Shown: positions 11,689 to 14,132 of the stretch, one piece after another
Numbering within the stretch: position 1 is the first letter of the stretch
Layout of the letters: every line of letters starts with the position of its first letter
Assembly: GCA_021789395.1 (NCBI GenBank)
Contig: JAJYJP010000015.1
Location: 1-14,132, forward strand
Source of the DNA: a bacterium
GTDB taxonomy: Bacteria > Patescibacteriota > Minisyncoccia > Moranbacterales > UBA2206
Direction: 5' to 3'
DNA: 14,132 nucleotides
The notes under the pieces: model-generated
The model's database searches: none
Told to the model about the DNA's origin: nothing
The model's input: only the letters and a program-made list of their open reading frames with translations
Position numbers and translations under genes: made by a program

Positions 11689-12458
11689 TTTTTATTTATT
11701 ATAGTTTTTGCTCTTTCTTCAGCATCTTTAATTTCTTTCTTTGTTTTGTAGCCAATGTTAAAATCTGTAACTTTTAACATGTCCATGCTAAACCTGTTAA
11801 TAAAAACCATGGCTTGTATGTACTCGTCATTGCCGTCGCCTTGCTTATGTTGCTTCATAAAAACGGACAATAAATTTCCATGGGGAAGCCCTGATAACAT
11901 ACGGTAGTTATAATATAACTGAGATGATCCGGGCAGCCTGCTTTTTATGCACATCTCCTCGTAAGACGGGAACGCCTCCAGATCCTTCATTTTTACTGCA
12001 TCTATTGCAGGCAGTCCAATGTCATTTATCTCATTGTAGTGTTTTTTAAAGTCTGCCCCTGTCCGCCCGTTGTCAATATCCTTTCTGTATGAAATAAGGC
12101 AGCTTTTCAAAAGCTCTTTTTTTGCAACTATATCTTGTTCTTCTTGCGCTTTCATTTTCGATACCCACTCGATCTTAAGCAGCTTTTCCATCATGGTTCT
12201 TGCCGGATAAATTGCATAGGCGCTATGCTTATTTTTACCAAGGGAAAGGGCAAAATCGCCATCATTCCAAAAACTTTCAATGATTTCAAAAAAATATAGA
12301 TGCCTCCAAGATTTAAGAGTAGTTTTTGATTTTCTGAATTCATTGAGGATAATGAGCTGGTTATTAGCAACTTTTCTTAAAATCCTGTACATCCGTTCCA
12401 GTCGATCCTTTTTTTGTTTTCTTGGAAGAGAAAGTAAAAAGACTATTCTATTTTCCAT
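11685..12458 (-). CDS. Hypothetical protein, DUF5677-like (257 aa)
   Basis: No function is known. The 257-aa protein is soluble and mostly helical. N-terminal basic helices (R-K-Q-K-K-D-R-L-E-R-M-Y-R-I-L-R-K-V) are followed by A-Y-A-I-Y-P-A-R-T-M-M-E-K-L-L-K-I-E-W (80-98). A charged middle comes next, then Y-Y-N-Y-R-M-L-S-G-L-P-H-G-N (182-195). An A-R-x-x-x-E segment followed about 90 residues later by a Y-x-x-L-S-x-x-x-H-G motif is the pattern I associate with DUF5677-type proteins, which occur near mobile or defence-like regions. That assignment is from pattern, not from a search. It heads the run of overlapping genes towards the MFS permease, and its TAA overlaps the first codon (ATA) of the broken gene. 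No clear promoter or Shine-Dalgarno stands in front of the ATG. Confidence 0.7.
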   Translation of the reverse strand: MENRIVFLLSLPRKQKKDRLERMYRILRKVANNQLIILNEFRKSKTTLKSWRHLYFFEIIESFWNDGDFALSLGKNKHSAYAIYPARTMMEKLLKIEWVSKMKAQEEQDIVAKKELLKSCLISYRKDIDNGRTGADFKKHYNEINDIGLPAIDAVKMKDLEAFPSYEEMCIKSRLPGSSQLYYNYRMLSGLPHGNLLSVFMKQHKQGDGNDEYIQAMVFINRFSMDMLKVTDFNIGYKTKKEIKDAEERAKTIINKK

Positions 12459-12479
12459 TTGGCGAGATTAGCTTATTAA

Positions 12480-12557
12480 TTACCCCTCCAGGTCTCTCTC
12501 GATAAAAAAGTCTGACTGTTGACCAGTCGGGTTGTGGACCTCTGACAAGTCAGGCCG
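12480..12557 (-). repeat. Hairpin-bearing intergenic element upstream of the 257-aa gene
   Basis: The minus strand has GACTG-GTCAA-CAGTC (5-bp stem), then AGAC and six Ts, which could act as a weak terminator or attenuator for the 257-aa gene. Two imperfect direct copies on the plus strand (TGACCAGTCGGG and TGACAAGTCAGG, 10/12) flank it. The same stretch is an open frame of 25 codons on the minus strand without ATG (ending R-D-L-E-G-stop), bounded by TAG and TAA. I suspect a dispersed intergenic repeat, but copies elsewhere cannot be checked here. Confidence 0.35.
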
Positions 12558-12625
12558 CTAAAGGATTCCTTGACTATTTTAAAGTATATGAATTTTAGCC
12601 CTCCGGGTCAAGGTAAATTTTGGCA

Positions 12626-12680
12626 AAATGAGACAAATGAGACACGAGACAGAATGTGTCTTATTTTGGGAAATGAGACA
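12626..12680. repeat. GAGACA repeat cluster with an 11-bp stem hairpin
   Basis: AAATGAGAC occurs as a tandem pair (12626-12634, 12635-12643) and again at 12671-12679; GAGACA also occurs at 12646-12651. The arms AAATGAGACAC (12635-12645) and GTGTCTTATTT (12656-12666) pair over 11 bp with one G-T and a 10-nt loop. Possible operator, iteron-like site or RNA structure. Confidence 0.5.
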
Positions 12681-12796
12681 ATTCACTGTCGCATCAACGG
12701 TTATGTTTTTGTGCCGGATTTGAGATAATACGATATTGAGCTGGCTAGTTCATGCGGTTAGAACTGGGTTTGTTAAGAAAAATTTTATGCAAGAAT

Positions 12797-12836
12797 AAAA
12801 AAGCCACCCTTGCTACTAACTAGCTACTAGGGTGGC
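12797..12836 (-). terminator. Intrinsic terminator after the 345-aa membrane protein gene
   Basis: On the minus strand, GCCACCCT / AGGGTGGC gives a perfect 8-bp GC-rich stem with an 18-nt loop followed by six Ts. It lies 16 nt past the stop codon of the gene. Confidence 0.85.
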
Positions 12837-12852
12837 GCCTATGCTTAGGCTA

Positions 12853-13890
12853 TTACGAAGAAAACGGCTTACAAACTTTTGCCTTGGTCTCCATGTACCA
12901 GAGATGAGCAGTCCTCTTTACCTTTGGAGGGGTAGGATTGGAGTCATCGCAAAGCAAGTTATCGATAGCCTTTCGCTCTTTCTCTTTCGCCTTTTCTTCC
13001 CGTATTTTAAAAAGCTTACCGAACAACGGCGAAGTGATGGCCATCACAGCAAAAAAGACAAGAGCGAGTGCCGCAAAAACCAGGAATGATTTTTTAAACA
13101 AAATCAGAGCGATTACACCGAGTGGCACAATGGGTGAGAGCAGTAAGAATAAGGGATGGCGTTTGTTTCCATTTTTATCACTTACAAACACCGAGCCTTC
13201 GTTCCACCACCATATGCTTCCGAAATCGTAGATGTGCGGGCGCAATGCTCTTTTAAAGTTTATGCCCCTCATTCCAAACAGGACAACCATGATAGCTCCC
13301 GTAATAAACATTGTGATTGACTTGCATATCCACCACACCATTGCGATAAGCATTGCGGGCGGCTGAATAGTGTAGGCCACAAGTCTTCTACTTCTATACC
13401 CGCACTGGTCTTTCGGTTTGCTTTTTTTAAACCACAGGGTTACCCATTTGTAATCCCAGGGCTTTTTGGCAAAAAGCGCCTCCGAAACCGTTACATCTAT
13501 CTCGGTATGCCCACGACTGTTCTTAAGATCGTAGAATTGGTTTTTGCCAAAATCGGTATAGTTGCCTCTACGGGTGTCCAACAAAGATATGTAGCTGTTG
13601 GTGCCTTTTCCCAGATATCTGGAACGAAGTTTTTCCTCGTTGCCGTTCTCATCCCAAACAATGGCACCGTAGACCACGTTATGACCAGCAGCATTAAACT
13701 GAATGTAGTCTGTCAGTTTTCCCAATCTGATCAGTTCTCTGCCAGTTTCTATGCCATTCGCGACAACAACCAGCAGTACATGGGGATTTGGAAGGGCTTT
13801 AACGGCATGATGATCCTTCGGATCAATGCACCAGCTGATGCGGCAAATCGCATTTGAAACCTTCTGAGAATCAACAAGCAATTTAAGCAT
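12853..13890 (-). CDS. Orphan multi-pass membrane protein (345 aa)
   Basis: I do not recognise this family. Residues 1-170 look soluble and alpha/beta (H-V-L-L-V-V-V-A-N-G-I-E-T-G-R at 37-51; H-N-V-V-Y-G-A-I-V-W at 70-79). Then come hydrophobic segments at about 171-208 (one or two spans, rich in M, W and I), 246-265 and 268-290, with a Trp cluster W-W-W-N at 227-230 between them. A lysine/glutamate-rich, possibly coiled stretch (K-I-R-E-E-K-A-K-E-K-E-R-K, 295-307) leads a cytoplasmic-type tail. There is no N-terminal signal, so topology is uncertain. It is transcribed alone from a near-consensus promoter, has a perfect Shine-Dalgarno, and ends in a strong terminator. This expression layout differs from the SD-less housekeeping genes and, next to an insertion sequence, suggests acquired DNA. 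No function is proposed. Confidence 0.75.
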   Translation of the reverse strand: MLKLLVDSQKVSNAICRISWCIDPKDHHAVKALPNPHVLLVVVANGIETGRELIRLGKLTDYIQFNAAGHNVVYGAIVWDENGNEEKLRSRYLGKGTNSYISLLDTRRGNYTDFGKNQFYDLKNSRGHTEIDVTVSEALFAKKPWDYKWVTLWFKKSKPKDQCGYRSRRLVAYTIQPPAMLIAMVWWICKSITMFITGAIMVVLFGMRGINFKRALRPHIYDFGSIWWWNEGSVFVSDKNGNKRHPLFLLLSPIVPLGVIALILFKKSFLVFAALALVFFAVMAITSPLFGKLFKIREEKAKEKERKAIDNLLCDDSNPTPPKVKRTAHLWYMETKAKVCKPFSS

Positions 13891-13897
13891 TTTGAAG

Positions 13898-13905
13898 CCT
13901 CCTTT
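13898..13905 (-). promoter_or_regulatory. Shine-Dalgarno of the 345-aa gene
   Basis: AAAGGAGG on the minus strand, 7 nt before the ATG at 13890. This is a full match to the anti-SD core and fixes the start codon. Confidence 0.85.
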
Positions 13906-13969
13906 GTTTTCCTTTTCCGAGTTATATTGTTTTCTTTAATTTCCTTTGTGATTAAAAGAACGTTAGATC

Positions 13970-13998
13970 ATTTAAGCATAACCTCGACAAAATGTCAA
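13970..13998 (-). promoter_or_regulatory. Near-consensus promoter of the 345-aa gene
   Basis: TTGACA (13993-13998, 6/6), a 17-bp spacer ending in TGC (extended -10), then TTAAAT (13970-13975, 4/6) on the minus strand. The start is expected near 13963, with a leader of about 73 nt. GACA-AAA-TGTC, a small palindrome, overlaps the -35. Confidence 0.7.
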
Positions 13999-14036
13999 CG
14001 CAAATAGGTAATGTCTACACACATTTGGCGGTTTTT

Positions 14037-14056
14037 CCAGAATACCGCTATTCTGG
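14037..14056 (+). promoter_or_regulatory. Perfect hairpin just before the transposase start codon
   Basis: CCAGAATA-CCGC-TATTCTGG is an 8-bp perfect stem with a 4-nt loop that ends 3 nt before the ATG at 14060. It is well placed to block ribosome access, for example on read-through transcripts from outside the element. Confidence 0.6.
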
Positions 14057-14059
14057 CGT

Positions 14060-14132
14060 ATGAGTATCAATATGCCAACAACAATCAAAGAAGAACGATT
14101 AAGATGGGTAATGCCTATCGTAAACAAAGAGG
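14060..14132 (+). CDS. Transposase/integrase N-terminus (cut by window edge)
   Basis: Only 24 codons are visible: M-S-I-N-M-P-T-T-I-K, then E-E-R-L-R-W-V-M-P-I-V-N-K-E. This matches, from memory, the start of HTH-rve (IS481-like) transposases common in Patescibacteria, where the next residues form the helix-turn-helix. It is the only plus-strand gene and diverges from the 345-aa gene. The start may be the ATG at 14060 or the in-frame ATG at 14072; no Shine-Dalgarno is seen. The ATG at 14060 is 3 nt after a perfect hairpin. Without the DDE catalytic region the family call is provisional. Confidence 0.5.
   Translation, partial: MSINMPTTIKEERLRWVMPIVNKE

Larger units (their letters stand above)
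12459..12796. other. Non-coding region between the 257-aa gene and the terminator of the membrane-protein gene
   Basis: About 340 bp with no credible gene on either strand. It holds a hairpin-bearing element at 12480-12557, an inverted repeat CCTTGAC...GTCAAGG (12568-12574 and 12607-12613, 32-bp gap), and the GAGACA repeat cluster with an 11-bp stem (12626-12680). From about 12690 to 12796 I see nothing I can name. Confidence 0.6.
14012..14132 (+). mobile_element. Putative left end of an IS481-like insertion sequence
   Basis: TGTCTACACACATTTGGCGG from 14012 has the TG...ACA look of a transposon end and leads directly into a transposase-like start at 14060. The right end is outside the window, so terminal repeats and target duplication cannot be tested and the exact boundary is a guess. 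Confidence 0.4.

Noticed and set aside
12626..12680. CRISPR array
   Set aside because: The repeats are 6-9 bp, irregularly spaced and without spacers of constant length.
12737..12775. tRNA-like fragment (GTTC...GGTTAGAAC region)
   Set aside because: Only a short hairpin is found; no acceptor, D and T arms can be assembled.

Overview
The window looks like a chromosome segment of a Candidate Phyla Radiation (Patescibacteria, Parcubacteria-like) bacterium. I infer this from the gene-dense layout, the lack of Shine-Dalgarno sequences in front of most housekeeping genes, a SecD carrying an embedded parvulin-like segment, a eukaryote-like MTH1 Nudix protein beside small 'sanitation' genes, and an insertion-sequence transposase start of a type I associate with these genomes. 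No 16S or ribosomal marker is present, so the lineage is an inference. Every complete gene lies on the minus strand. Only the transposase fragment at the right edge is on the plus strand.

Bases 1-7925 hold three compact transcription units, listed in transcription order. secA - Nudix (Ap4A-hydrolase-like) - 86-aa orphan runs from 7837 to 4420. secD - secF - 78-aa Met-rich protein runs from 4375 to 1509. tyrS - 54-aa membrane protein - next gene runs from 1432 off the left edge. The Sec ATPase and its SecDF proton-driven partner are thus near neighbours. Each unit has a sigma70-like promoter with a 17-bp spacer. Its -35 box lies inside or directly against the intrinsic terminator of the unit before it. 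The tyrS and secD promoters put transcription starts at or within about 3 nt of the ATG.

Bases 7926-12458 hold an rluF-type pseudouridine synthase (leaderless, extended -10) preceded by an operon-like run. In transcription order this is a 257-aa protein (DUF5677-like), a broken gene, a nucleoside 2-deoxyribosyltransferase-like protein, a 39-aa CYTH-domain remnant, an MTH1-like Nudix hydrolase, a DUF302 protein and an MFS permease. The first junctions overlap or abut (ATAA, 1 nt, ATGA, 10 nt). Nudix, deoxyribosyltransferase-like and CYTH proteins all act on nucleotides or phosphates, but a shared role is unproven.

Bases 12459-12836 are non-coding, with GAGACA repeats, an 11-bp stem hairpin, a second hairpin-rich element and a strong terminator. 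Bases 12853-13890 encode an orphan multi-pass membrane protein with a consensus promoter and a perfect Shine-Dalgarno, unlike its neighbours. The right edge (from about 14012) is the putative left end of an IS481-like element with a hairpin just before its transposase ATG.

The most striking item is SecD. It has a parvulin-like segment in its periplasmic domain whose beta-strand order looks circularly permuted.
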